DNA of 47,872 bases. Source: Isosphaeraceae bacterium. Lineage in GTDB: Bacteria; Planctomycetota; Planctomycetia; Isosphaerales; Isosphaeraceae. Location of the stretch: assembly GCA_025356475.1 (NCBI GenBank), contig JANXSX010000157.1:1-47872 (forward strand), given 5' to 3'. Positions 1 through 8,262 of this stretch are shown piece after piece (position 1 is the first letter of the stretch; each line of letters opens with the position of its first letter). The position numbers were made by a program, and so were the translations under genes. The notes under the pieces are model-generated. The model saw only the letters and a program-made list of their open reading frames with translations, searched no databases and was not told the origin of the DNA.

Positions 1-181
1 TGTGGGCGAGCACATCGGCCGTGCTTGCTTCGACCATTCGGCGGCGACCTGATTGCTCAACCTTCATCAGGACGTTAATGATCCCGACTCCGACCGCAAC
101 CAGAATCGTCATCAAGGTGATCGCAGTGACAAGTTCAACGAGTGTAAAGCCGCGTGAACGATGATGAGTACGATTGATCAT
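1..181 (-). CDS. Prepilin-type pseudopilin, N-terminal part (partial at window edge)
   Basis: The reading frame begins at an ATG that overlaps the stop of the preceding pseudopilin (ATGA) and runs off the left edge, so only about 60 residues are visible. It starts with a short basic leader, then SRGFTLVELV, the prepilin peptidase cleavage and N-methylation motif with Glu at +5. A long hydrophobic helix follows and then a basic stretch (SGRRRM). This is the standard N-terminus of type II secretion/type IV pilus-like minor pilins, which sit in the inner membrane before assembly into a short periplasmic pseudopilus. It is the last visible gene of the GspE-GspF-pilin operon. Which pseudopilin (G, H, I or J) cannot be told without the C-terminal part. 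Confidence 0.85.
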   Translation of the reverse strand, partial: MINRTHHRSRGFTLVELVTAITLMTILVAVGVGIINVLMKVEQSGRRRMVEASTADVLAH

Positions 182-600
182 TGCGATTTCTCCCGCGGTG
201 CGAGAAATGCCACGAGGCGAACAGGTGCCACCGGTAGGCCGGCTCGGTCGAGATAGTGGACCTCGACCGTAAGTCGGTTTAACCCATCGACGGCTTCGGT
301 ATAATTCACCTTCAACTCACCACCCGGAAGGGCCTTCCGCGTCTCGTCGGACAGCTTGGCCCCCTTCACGCTCTCGGAACTCAGATCGTCCTTAGGAAGC
401 GATGCGAGACGTTCGAGAATGTTTGTGGCCTCATAGAGGGCTCGCTGTCGACGTTCCGAGACGCGACGTTCCGAGGCGGACCATGCTAGCACTTGGACGG
501 TTAGGGACATGACGACGGCAAAGAGCAATGCTCCGATCGCCATCTCGATGAGAGTGAAACCACGCCGGGCGGCATAGAAATGACGGGGCCGAAGCCTCAT
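178..600 (-). CDS. Prepilin-type pseudopilin
   Basis: This 140-residue protein has the type III signal RRGFTLIEMA near residue 13, followed by one hydrophobic helix (ALLFAVVMSLTVQVLAW) and a soluble domain. The Gly-Phe-Thr-Leu-Ile-Glu sequence is the prepilin peptidase site, with the +5 Glu needed for assembly. Length and placement suit a minor pseudopilin of the GspI/GspJ type, but no family-specific motif decides which. The ATG overlaps the stop of the upstream GspF gene (ATGA), and its own stop overlaps the next pilin, so the operon is translationally coupled. Likely role: subunit of a pseudopilus that works with the neighbouring ATPase and membrane platform proteins. Confidence 0.85.
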   Translation of the reverse strand: MRLRPRHFYAARRGFTLIEMAIGALLFAVVMSLTVQVLAWSASERRVSERRQRALYEATNILERLASLPKDDLSSESVKGAKLSDETRKALPGGELKVNYTEAVDGLNRLTVEVHYLDRAGLPVAPVRLVAFLAPREKSQ

Positions 601-1829
601 TGGGAAAGCCTCCCGATCAAGTTGACAAGTGGACTAAAATAAGCAATTGCAGATACGAAGACAAAACTGCCGACCATGAGCATCGCAAACGGGAAGAGCA
701 TCTCAGCAAACGCCTGAAGCCGATACGCTGCGCGTCGCTCTGCGGTCAAGGCAACGGTCCGGAGAGCCCAGGCCAGGTTACCAGCCCGCTGTGCAGAACT
801 AAGAACGGAAGCGTCGCTGCCGCGGATGAGTTTGCCCAGCTTCAGCGCCTCGATCCAATCTCCTCCTCGACTCACGCGTTCGGCAGCAACAGAGAGTCGT
901 CGCTTGAGCAGGCTGGAGGGATAGCATTTCGAGAGGATATTCAGGACATCGCCAATGGGCTGATCACCATCGACTCCCAGGGCGAGTGACCGGAGGATTG
1001 TCGTTGTGTGGGCCTGGCTGAAGACCCATGTTAAAACCATCGACACCAACGAAATAATCAGCCCGGTGAGGCTGAAACGGATCAGCCCGATAGCTCGCGG
1101 GATGATTAATATCAGCTCGACTAATGCTGCGAAGAAAAAAAACAAGGTAAAGAGCGCGAGTGGAGTACCAAAATACGAGACGCCATAGTGATTGAACTTG
1201 ATCACTTGGATCGTGACCCATGGCAATTCGACATTAAAGTCTTTGAAGATCGCTTCAAATTTTGGGATAATGAAGTAAAGGATGAATCCCGTGATTGACT
1301 GGATCACTGCCAAAAGTAACACGATATAGCCAATTTTCTCCATGATCGCCCAAAAGCTTAACGGCCTCTTAACTTCATACTCATAAGCCTCGCGCAAGGA
1401 CTCGCCCAGTAGGCCGGTTTCGCCCCCAACCCGGATTAATACCCCGGCGGACTCGGGAACAGCGTCGGGAACTCGATCGAGGGCATCGGGTAGCGAAAGG
1501 CCGAGATTCAAGAGCGTGGAGACGGAAAGGGCACGCTGACGACCCTTTCCCCCCCACTGATCTGCGAACGCTTCAACGCCGACCGCGATTGGCATATGTT
1601 TCTCGGTCGCAATCGCCAGGAGCCACAGCAAGGAATCTTGCTCAGCCTGTTTTTGTTGACGAAGTACTGAGATTGTCCCACTGATGATCGCCCCGACCGC
1701 CATCACCAAAAATGGCGATGAGAGCCATCCAAAGGCTCCGATCAGGGCCAGGACAAGCGCGATGATCAAGATCCACCACATCAGGTGGCGGATCGACAGG
1801 CCGCGACGACCGGTTGAGGGAACACTCAT
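597..1829 (-). CDS. Type II secretion/type IV pilus platform protein, GspF family (third copy)
   Basis: This protein of about 410 residues contains two T2SSF repeats, each a helical cytoplasmic bundle. The first carries the family signature around LPDALDRVPDAVPESAGVLIRVGGE (split over residues about 105-135) and the second around RGGDWIEALKLG...LRTVALTAERRA. It has a longer hydrophobic N-terminus than its two upstream paralogs (two membrane segments in the first 55 residues), then the usual central and C-terminal helices (FAMLMVGSFVFVSAIAYFSPLVNL). GspF is the inner-membrane platform that couples the GspE ATPase to pseudopilus growth. I take the ATG at 1829; a TTG sits one codon upstream. It lies 4 bp from the previous gspF-like gene. 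Confidence 0.87.
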   Translation of the reverse strand: MSVPSTGRRGLSIRHLMWWILIIALVLALIGAFGWLSSPFLVMAVGAIISGTISVLRQQKQAEQDSLLWLLAIATEKHMPIAVGVEAFADQWGGKGRQRALSVSTLLNLGLSLPDALDRVPDAVPESAGVLIRVGGETGLLGESLREAYEYEVKRPLSFWAIMEKIGYIVLLLAVIQSITGFILYFIIPKFEAIFKDFNVELPWVTIQVIKFNHYGVSYFGTPLALFTLFFFFAALVELILIIPRAIGLIRFSLTGLIISLVSMVLTWVFSQAHTTTILRSLALGVDGDQPIGDVLNILSKCYPSSLLKRRLSVAAERVSRGGDWIEALKLGKLIRGSDASVLSSAQRAGNLAWALRTVALTAERRAAYRLQAFAEMLFPFAMLMVGSFVFVSAIAYFSPLVNLIGRLSQ

Positions 1830-1833
1830 CAAA

Positions 1834-2910
1834 TCACCCCGACAGCTTGCTAATGAGACTGATCATTGGAATGAAAAGCGATGCGGCGACCACACCAATA
1901 GTGATGACGACAGATGTCACGATAATGATGGAAATCAAGGATGCCGATGAGTTCGAATAGGCTCGGGCTCGACTCTCGAACATCCCGGCGATCAGGTGTA
2001 GGGTCTCGCCCAAAGATTGGTTTCCTTCCGCCCAGTTCAACAAAACCGGCAAGCCCGACGGCAGCCATCGGACAGAACCGATCGCCTGGCTGAGGGTTTG
2101 GCCCTGCTCGATCTCATAGGCGAGACGATCTGCGGTGATTCGGATATCCGAGTCGCGGATCCCTCCACCGGCCAGCTTGAGAGCTTCGTCCAGCGGTACG
2201 TCACTCTCGATCAGCAGGCCGAGCAGATGGAAGAACTCAGCCAGGGAGGTCCACACAGCGACCCAGCCGATGATCGGAATCCGTGATGCGAACCACCGGC
2301 TCAACCGCTCGCCAAAGAAGAACTTACTGGTGAGAAGAAAGATCAAGGTTGCGCTCAGGACTGCCGCAAGGAGGTAGATCGATTCCTGATGCCGAGCCAT
2401 CAGCTCACCGGTCTGAATGACAGAGATGGTTGCCCTGGGCAGGTCGATTCCGAAGTCGTTGTAGATCGAGCTCATGTCGCGAACGATCACCGTGCCCACA
2501 AAGGCGAACAGAAAGACCATCCCCACAAGCAAAATCAACGGGTATGTCAGGCTGAGCCAGAAGTTCCTCCTGAGCTCGGAGCCCGTCTGCTCAAATCGCA
2601 CGAATTGATCGAGGATCGTCCCAAGTCTTCCCGTCCTTAGACCTGCCGCGACGAGACCTCGCAGATGACTGGGAAACCGCGAGGAGTGATTCGAGTCTCC
2701 GAGGATTTCGTCAAGCGGCTTGCCTTGCTCGATCTGAGTGCCAAGATCGCGAAACGCCCTGGCGAGACGTGGAGACGGGATCTCTTCCCCAAGCGCTTTG
2801 AGCCCCGGGCCGAGTGGCAATCCTGCCTGGGTCAGACCCGAGACGAGATGGACCAGGTCCACCACCTCTTCTCCAGAGAGACGATCTGCTTTATTCGAGG
2901 AAGCCGACAT
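1834..2910 (-). CDS. Type II secretion/type IV pilus platform protein, GspF family (second copy)
   Basis: This 358-residue protein has two T2SSF domains. The N-terminal domain shows GLTQAGLPLGPGLKALGEE and later LRGLVAAGLRTGRLG. The C-terminal domain shows LIESDVPLDEALKLAGGGI and LPVLLNWAEGNQSLGETL. Three predicted membrane helices are present, the last ending in SLFIPMISLISKLSG, a typical GspF tail. The start is an ATG with a purine-rich GAGGGG about nine bases upstream. It lies between two further GspF-like genes in the same direction. The three proteins are clearly diverged from one another rather than recent duplicates. They may form a hetero-oligomeric platform, but that is inference. 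Confidence 0.88.
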   Translation of the reverse strand: MSASSNKADRLSGEEVVDLVHLVSGLTQAGLPLGPGLKALGEEIPSPRLARAFRDLGTQIEQGKPLDEILGDSNHSSRFPSHLRGLVAAGLRTGRLGTILDQFVRFEQTGSELRRNFWLSLTYPLILLVGMVFLFAFVGTVIVRDMSSIYNDFGIDLPRATISVIQTGELMARHQESIYLLAAVLSATLIFLLTSKFFFGERLSRWFASRIPIIGWVAVWTSLAEFFHLLGLLIESDVPLDEALKLAGGGIRDSDIRITADRLAYEIEQGQTLSQAIGSVRWLPSGLPVLLNWAEGNQSLGETLHLIAGMFESRARAYSNSSASLISIIIVTSVVITIGVVAASLFIPMISLISKLSG

Positions 2911-2962
2911 CGGGGAAGCCCCTCAGATTGGGTTGGGAAGCGTGCGTTTGTAGCAAAGCCAA

Positions 2963-4063
2963 CTAGTCGGATAGCTCTTGGAGCAGGCTCGCCATTGGGA
3001 TGAACAGCGTCATCGTATAAATGATCGTGGCGGTCGCTCCGATACCGAGCAGCAGGACCGTCGGCAGAAAGACTCGCACCACGTGGGCTTGGTGCAAGGC
3101 GCGTCTCCGATACGTTTGAGCGGCCAATCCGAGCGCTTTGGCGAGCGATCCCTGCTGATATCCGGCGGCCATCAACCAACGAAGCAACGCGGGCACAGCG
3201 TGTGCCCCAACAAGAGTCTCCGAAAGCGGGGCACCTCGGCGGAGCGATTCGGACATCCGCTTCACGTCTGCCACGAGGGCTCGGTCCCCCGAGGCATCCG
3301 CCGCCAGCACAAGGGCCTCGGGCAGGGCGACTTGATGATCGATTAGAAGGGCGAGCAAGTCGGAGAAGTGGGCTGCTCGAGCATTCTTGAGCACTCCCCC
3401 CATCCAGGGGAGCCAGCCCAAACCACTCGGACCGGCGTTAGGACCGATCAACGAAGATCGTCCTGTCCAACTCCACCAAAGGATTGTCAGGATCGCCAGG
3501 ATCGGTCCGATTGGGGCCCAATAGATCGCGTATTCGCCGGCCAGATTCAGGCCATAGACAAGCTTTGGAACTGCCAGGTTGAGGGTCTCAAAGGCGTCAA
3601 GAATCCGAGGCAAAATGACCACGACAAATCCAACAAAGAGACTATAAGCAATGGCTAGAATGAGGAGTGGATAAAGCAGAGCTAGACCGATCACTCGCCG
3701 AAGCTCTCCATAACCGCTCGCAAAGTCGGCCAAGCCTTCAAGAGCTGCAGAGAGCCGCCCGGAGCTGATTCCGGCTGCGACCACGGCGCGATAGATCGGC
3801 GGAAGGTAGTCCCGCTCACCGTCCAACGCCTCGGGCAGACTCTGGCCTTGTTGCAAGCGCTGGGCAAGCCGGGTCGTTACCGAACCAAGCCGACCGTGAA
3901 GGTCGCGCCCAGCCGCCGCCAGACCCCGCTCAAGCGGGACGCCCGCTCGAACCAAAGCGACAATCTCATCATTGAGCGCAATGAGATTATCGAGAGTAAT
4001 CGGACCTGAACGGCCCGGACGTTCGATGAGGTCTAACCGCTCAGTCTCGTAAGTATCGGACAC
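2963..4063 (-). CDS. Type II secretion/type IV pilus platform protein, GspF family (first copy)
   Basis: This 366-residue GspF-type protein follows the ATPase gene directly. The first T2SSF domain contains LVRAGVPLERGLAAAGRDLHG and VVAAGISSGRLSAALEGLADF; the second contains LIDHQVALPEALVLAADASGD and LRWLMAAGYQQGSLAKALG. Three membrane helices are visible, the last ending FIPMASLLQELSD, matching the tails of the two downstream paralogs. The start codon is GTG (reverse complement of CAC at 4061-4063), with only a weak ribosome-binding site. Role: inner-membrane platform of a type II secretion or related pilus-like machine, next to the ATPase that drives it. Confidence 0.88.
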   Translation of the reverse strand: MSDTYETERLDLIERPGRSGPITLDNLIALNDEIVALVRAGVPLERGLAAAGRDLHGRLGSVTTRLAQRLQQGQSLPEALDGERDYLPPIYRAVVAAGISSGRLSAALEGLADFASGYGELRRVIGLALLYPLLILAIAYSLFVGFVVVILPRILDAFETLNLAVPKLVYGLNLAGEYAIYWAPIGPILAILTILWWSWTGRSSLIGPNAGPSGLGWLPWMGGVLKNARAAHFSDLLALLIDHQVALPEALVLAADASGDRALVADVKRMSESLRRGAPLSETLVGAHAVPALLRWLMAAGYQQGSLAKALGLAAQTYRRRALHQAHVVRVFLPTVLLLGIGATATIIYTMTLFIPMASLLQELSD

Positions 4064-4169
4064 GGCTTATGACCCCGAAAGCCCAACCTTCGACGAATGT
4101 CATGGACAGCCTACGACAGTTGTCCACGCTCGTCAATATGGAGTTGCGAATTCTCGCGAGAATCGATAT

Positions 4170-5387
4170 TTAACGATCCGTGGAGCGATTCCTTGGCAAT
4201 CCCAGGACTCGAATTGCTTCCGCAGGAGTGGTGCGTCCCTCCCCGATCGCCACGAGGGCTCGCCCCCAACGCGACACCATGCCGGCCTCAACGGCCAGTG
4301 CCTCGATCCGGTGGACTTCCTGCCGCTCCAGGATCGCGCGCCCTACCCCATTTGCTTCAGGGTCAAGGAGCTCGGCAAGAACAATTCGCCCACAGTAGCC
4401 TGTCCCTGCACATCGGTTGCAACCGACGGGTCGAAGGACCTGGGCAACCGGCAGCCCAAGTGCGGCCTGTGGGCTGGGGTCAGGAACTGCGCATTCGCAG
4501 AGTTTCCGAGCCAGTCGTTGGCTCACGACGACTCGCAACCCACTCCGCAACACGTAGGGCTCGATCCCCATATCGAGGAGTCGACCGACCGCTTCGGCGG
4601 CGCTCCCGGCGTGGAACGTGGTCATTACGAGATGTCCGGTCAACGAGGCCTGAAACGCAACCTCCGCCGTCGCCTTGTCGCGAATTTCGCCCACTGCGAT
4701 CACTTCAGGGTCCTGCCTCAAGAGCGACCGTAAACCCATCTCCAGGTCGAAGCCCGCCGCTGGGTTCACCTGCGATTGAGCGACCCCGGAGAGCGCCACC
4801 TCGATTGGGTCTTCCAAAGTGGTCAAACTGCGACGCCCATCGCTCATTCGCACAAGTTCACGCAAGCATGCGTAAATCGTTGTCGTTTTTCCGCTCCCGG
4901 CGGGGCCCGAGAGCACGATGGCCCCTCCGGTCTCTCCCAGTTGACGTTTGAGAGTCTGGACGATTTCATCGGGCAGGCCGAGGTCATCGAGGCGCTGATG
5001 GGTGTCGGCGGAGGAGAAGAGCCGGATGACCGCTTTCTCACCGAACAGGGTCGGAAAGGTGCTGACGCGCATCTCGACATCCCCCTGGACGCCGCGAATC
5101 CGGCCCTCCTGGGGAATGTCATTTCGATAGGTCAAGAGCTCGGCCATGACTTTGAGTCGGGCGACGATATTGCTCGCGACGGACGAGGGGGCCAGACCGA
5201 CACGCCGGAGTGTCCCATCAACCCGCCAATAGGATTCTAAACCTTCGGCGGCTGGGATCAGGTGAACGTCGCTTGCCCCAGCCTGACGTGCGTCGGACAG
5301 CACCTTATCCACATAATCGGTTGCGAACCGGGGGTGAGCCGGGTCGGTCGAGGACATCGCTGGGGGCTTGGGTGTGCGTGAGAGCAA
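4170..5387 (-). CDS. Type II secretion/type IV pilus assembly ATPase, GspE/PilB family
   Basis: This 405-residue ATPase has the GspE core but lacks the long N1E domain, so it is shorter than classical GspE (about 500 residues). Seen in order: SDVHLIPA (residues 39-46), Walker A GPAGSGKTT (161-169), Asp box LEDPIE (191-196), Walker B DPEVIAVGEIRD (226-237), His box LTGHLVMTTFHA (249-260), and a Cys cluster (C297, C299, C323, C326) matching the zinc-binding C-module though with an altered first pair. It powers pseudopilin insertion. It is the first gene of a minus-strand operon with three GspF paralogs and two pilins. The best start is TTG at 5387, with AAGGA six bases upstream; the ATG at 5357 has no clear ribosome-binding site. 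Confidence 0.92.
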   Translation of the reverse strand: MLSRTPKPPAMSSTDPAHPRFATDYVDKVLSDARQAGASDVHLIPAAEGLESYWRVDGTLRRVGLAPSSVASNIVARLKVMAELLTYRNDIPQEGRIRGVQGDVEMRVSTFPTLFGEKAVIRLFSSADTHQRLDDLGLPDEIVQTLKRQLGETGGAIVLSGPAGSGKTTTIYACLRELVRMSDGRRSLTTLEDPIEVALSGVAQSQVNPAAGFDLEMGLRSLLRQDPEVIAVGEIRDKATAEVAFQASLTGHLVMTTFHAGSAAEAVGRLLDMGIEPYVLRSGLRVVVSQRLARKLCECAVPDPSPQAALGLPVAQVLRPVGCNRCAGTGYCGRIVLAELLDPEANGVGRAILERQEVHRIEALAVEAGMVSRWGRALVAIGEGRTTPAEAIRVLGLPRNRSTDR

Positions 5388-5639
5388 ACGAGATCCTTAG
5401 AAAGAAGTGACGGAGCTCCGAAGAATCTCATTCTTCTTCAGAACACCGACGATCAGAGTACAAGAGCCAGGCGGGATTGCAAAGGGCGTGTCCGCAGCAA
5501 CTCCCCTCAAGTTGGATTCTCGTTCCTTGATTGCGGCGAAGGCATGGTTTACGCTCACTCAGGTGCGAGCACGGGCTTTTTCGATTCCGATGGGCCTGCG
5601 GGTCGGTCCTCACCGTTCACATTCTTGGAGGTTGGGTAG

Positions 5640-6953
5640 ATGACAAACAGTAAGTTGTCGAGGCGAGGCTTCATCGATCGCTCCGTCGCAACACTCGTCG
5701 CGGCGGGTCTGCCGCTGTGGTACGCGCGTCAGGTCGTTGCGCAGGAAGTCCAGAAGTCTGCCGAGGCCAAGAAGCCGGTCGCGGCGAACGATAAGCTGCG
5801 GCTCGGCCAGATCGGCTGCGGTGGTCAGGGGACCGGAATCACGAAGAGTGCAATGCGACATAAGGGGGTCGAACTCGTCGCGGTATGCGACGTCGACAAG
5901 TCGCGTCGCGAGAAGATTGCCAAGGAGCTCGGTGGCGATCAGGACATCAAGACTTACAACGATTACCGCGATCTCGTCGCTCGCGATGACATTGATATCG
6001 TCACGATTGGCACCCCCGATCACTGGCATGCGCTGACTGCGGTCGCCGCGATGAAGGCCGGCAAGGACGTCTACTGCGAGAAGCCACTGACCCTGTACTT
6101 GTCCGAAGGTCAGAAGATGGTCAAGGTGGCCCGATCGACGGGCCGGGTCCTCCAGACCGGTAGCCAGCAGCGATCGGACGCTCGGTTCCGACTCGCGTGT
6201 CAGCTCGTTCGCAACGGTCGGATCGGCAAGATTCGCAGTGTCGAAGCCCGAATCGGCGACAATCCGGTCGGTGGTCCTTTCCAGAGTGCTCCCGTTCCTG
6301 AAGGGCTCGATTGGGATATGTGGTTGGGCCAGACCCCCAAGGTCGATTATATCCCCGAGCGCTGTCATTACGAGTTCCGCTGGTGGCGTGAATACTCGGG
6401 CGGCAAGAGCACCGATTGGGGCGCGCACCATAACGATATTGCCCAGTGGGGTCTCGGTATGGATGGCTCAGGACCGGTCTCGGTCGAAGCCAAAGGTGAT
6501 CACACCCCCACCGACGGCAAGAGCTACAACTTTCCCAAACACTTCAAGATCACCTACACCTATGCGAATGGTGCTGAACTGATCACGAAGTCGAACGGTG
6601 AGAACGGCGTAATCTTCGAAGGTGAGAACGGCTGGATCTTCGTCAGTCGTGGTCGCATCGAAGCCAGCAACAAGAAGCTGCTCGACGAGCCGTTACGCCC
6701 TGAAGATCAGGCGCTCCAGGTCTCCAACGATCACATGGGCAACTTCCTCGACTGCGTCAGGGATCGCCAACGACCGATCTGTGATGTCGAGATCGGCCAC
6801 CGTTCGGTCAGTGTTTGCCACCTTGGCAACATCTCGCTCTGGACCGGTCGTAAGCTTCAGTGGGATCCCGCTGCCGAACAATTTGTCAACGACGCCGAAG
6901 CGAACGGCATGTTGACTCGGCCGATGCGGGCTCCTTGGAAGCTTGAAGTCTGA
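5640..6953 (+). CDS. Tat-exported Gfo/Idh/MocA-family oxidoreductase
   Basis: This 437-residue protein begins with a twin-arginine signal (SRRGF at residues 7-11, then a hydrophobic stretch and ARQVVAQE as likely cleavage area). A Rossmann NAD(P)-binding motif LGQIGCGGQGTG follows at residues 55-66, then the family marker CEKPL at 146-150. The C-terminal half (YEFRWWREYSGG, TDWGAHHNDIAQWGL) matches the Planctomycetes-type MocA dehydrogenases that act on sugars or inositols, with the catalytic His probably in GAHHNDI. Substrate is not predictable. A strong GGAGG lies eight bases before the ATG. It is monocistronic or leads a short unit, and a perfect inverted repeat follows the stop. Such exported oxidoreductases are very numerous in planctomycetes. 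Confidence 0.93.
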   Translation: MTNSKLSRRGFIDRSVATLVAAGLPLWYARQVVAQEVQKSAEAKKPVAANDKLRLGQIGCGGQGTGITKSAMRHKGVELVAVCDVDKSRREKIAKELGGDQDIKTYNDYRDLVARDDIDIVTIGTPDHWHALTAVAAMKAGKDVYCEKPLTLYLSEGQKMVKVARSTGRVLQTGSQQRSDARFRLACQLVRNGRIGKIRSVEARIGDNPVGGPFQSAPVPEGLDWDMWLGQTPKVDYIPERCHYEFRWWREYSGGKSTDWGAHHNDIAQWGLGMDGSGPVSVEAKGDHTPTDGKSYNFPKHFKITYTYANGAELITKSNGENGVIFEGENGWIFVSRGRIEASNKKLLDEPLRPEDQALQVSNDHMGNFLDCVRDRQRPICDVEIGHRSVSVCHLGNISLWTGRKLQWDPAAEQFVNDAEANGMLTRPMRAPWKLEV

Positions 6954-6962
6954 CCAAAGCGT

Positions 6963-6995
6963 TCCAGTCTCGCGAGCGAGCCTCGCGAGACTGGA
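6963..6995 (+). terminator. Perfect inverted repeat after the oxidoreductase gene
   Basis: A 13-14 bp perfect stem (arms 6963-6976 and 982-995 of the same kilobase, five-base loop CGAGC) starts nine bases after the stop codon. No T-run follows, so it may act as a rho-independent terminator only weakly, or as an mRNA 3'-end stabiliser. Its position directly behind the gene supports a 3'-end role. Confidence 0.55.
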
Positions 6996-7126
6996 TCAAT
7001 GCTCCGATGAGTGCCTCCGCCAGCGAAGCCCACCTGATTTGTGATTGTGGGCCAGGACGATTTGCGATAGATTCCCCGCGATATGGAGTTCATTGCGGAA
7101 GGTTCACAGTCAAAGGAGTGTGAGGA

Positions 7127-8260
7127 ATGGAGCTGCTGGAACTCCAGAAACATTGGGATGCGTTCGGCAAGACCGACCCCCTGTGGGCGATCCTCTCGTT
7201 GCCCGAGAAACGATTCGGCAAGTGGGATCTGGCCGAATTCTTCCAATACGGCACGGTCGAGATTGATGAGCTTCGCCAGTACCTTAAAGGCCTCGGCTGC
7301 GAATTACCCACCGGTCGGGCCCTGGACTTTGGCTGCGGTGTCGGTCGGCTCACGCAGGCACTCGCCGAGCATTGCAAAGAGTGCTGTGGTGTCGACATCT
7401 CACCTTCAATGATCGAAGCCGCCGACCGACTCAACCAACATGGCTCACGTTGTCGGTATGTTTTGAACGGGCGCGACGATCTCTCGATCTTTGAAGACGA
7501 TTCCTTCGACTTCATCTATTCGATCATCGTGTTGCAGCATATGCGCCCTGAATACATGAAGCGATATCTCAAGGAATTCCTCCGAGTTCTTGCACCCGGT
7601 GGATTGCTTGTCTTCCAGCTTCCCGGCGAGCCCTTGAAGTTGTCCGCCTACGACGCCTCGACGAGCCAGACCAGCACCGATGCGACCGTTCAGGACCAGG
7701 CTCTCCCCGATTCCGGCTTCAAGGCAGAGGTTGAGATCATCGATCCGCCGACTCGTATGAACGGGTCTACCCCCACGCCAATTCGGGTCCGGGTCAGGAA
7801 TCAGGGTGACGCAACCTGGCATCCCAACGGGCTCGAGAACGACCAATTTCGAATCAAGCTGGGAAATCATTGGCTGGATGAGGGGGGCGTACCGGTCCCA
7901 GGTGGATTCGACGACGCCAGATCCCGACTGCCTCACGCGATCTCTCCGGGTGCGGAAGTTGAGATCGAACTCGTGGTGACTGCCCCTTCCAAGCCGGGAC
8001 AATATCTTCTAGAAATCGACATGGTTCAGGAATATGTGAGCTGGTTCGGACACAAGGGCTCCCCCACCGCACGCGCCTCGATCCATGTCGAAACCGGCTC
8101 AGCCGACTTTGTTCCAACCATCGAGATGTACTGGATTCTCAAAGCTGAGGTCGTGTCCCTCATGGAAGAGAATGCAGGGAACGTGATCCATGTGCAGGAT
8201 GTCAGTTGTCCTAATAGTTTTCAAGATTTGAAGTACTTTGTCCGTAAAGCATCGACATGA
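7127..8260 (+). CDS. Class I SAM-dependent methyltransferase with C-terminal beta-sandwich-like domain
   Basis: This is a 377-residue protein. Residues about 60-165 form a Methyltransf_11/25-type Rossmann domain: motif I LDFGCGVGRLTQ, acidic loop GVDISPSMI, and the motif IV area FDFIYSIIVLQHM. After a linker, residues about 205-320 (PIRVRVRNQGDATWHP..., LGNHWLDEGG, LPHAISPGAEVEIELVVTAP, PGQYLLEIDMVQEYVSWF) look like an immunoglobulin-like domain often attached to methyltransferases and glycosyltransferases of surface-glycan clusters. A short C-terminal helical tail follows. The substrate is unknown. The start has AAGGAG about 10 bases upstream. It converges on the acyltransferase gene with a two-base gap. 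Confidence 0.85.
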   Translation: MELLELQKHWDAFGKTDPLWAILSLPEKRFGKWDLAEFFQYGTVEIDELRQYLKGLGCELPTGRALDFGCGVGRLTQALAEHCKECCGVDISPSMIEAADRLNQHGSRCRYVLNGRDDLSIFEDDSFDFIYSIIVLQHMRPEYMKRYLKEFLRVLAPGGLLVFQLPGEPLKLSAYDASTSQTSTDATVQDQALPDSGFKAEVEIIDPPTRMNGSTPTPIRVRVRNQGDATWHPNGLENDQFRIKLGNHWLDEGGVPVPGGFDDARSRLPHAISPGAEVEIELVVTAPSKPGQYLLEIDMVQEYVSWFGHKGSPTARASIHVETGSADFVPTIEMYWILKAEVVSLMEENAGNVIHVQDVSCPNSFQDLKYFVRKAST

Positions 8261-8262
8261 CT

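Noticed and set aside
5610-6431. A 273-residue minus-strand frame opposite the oxidoreductase
   Set aside because: It is antisense to a gene with clear domains and has no recognisable motif; high-GC genes often leave such shadows.
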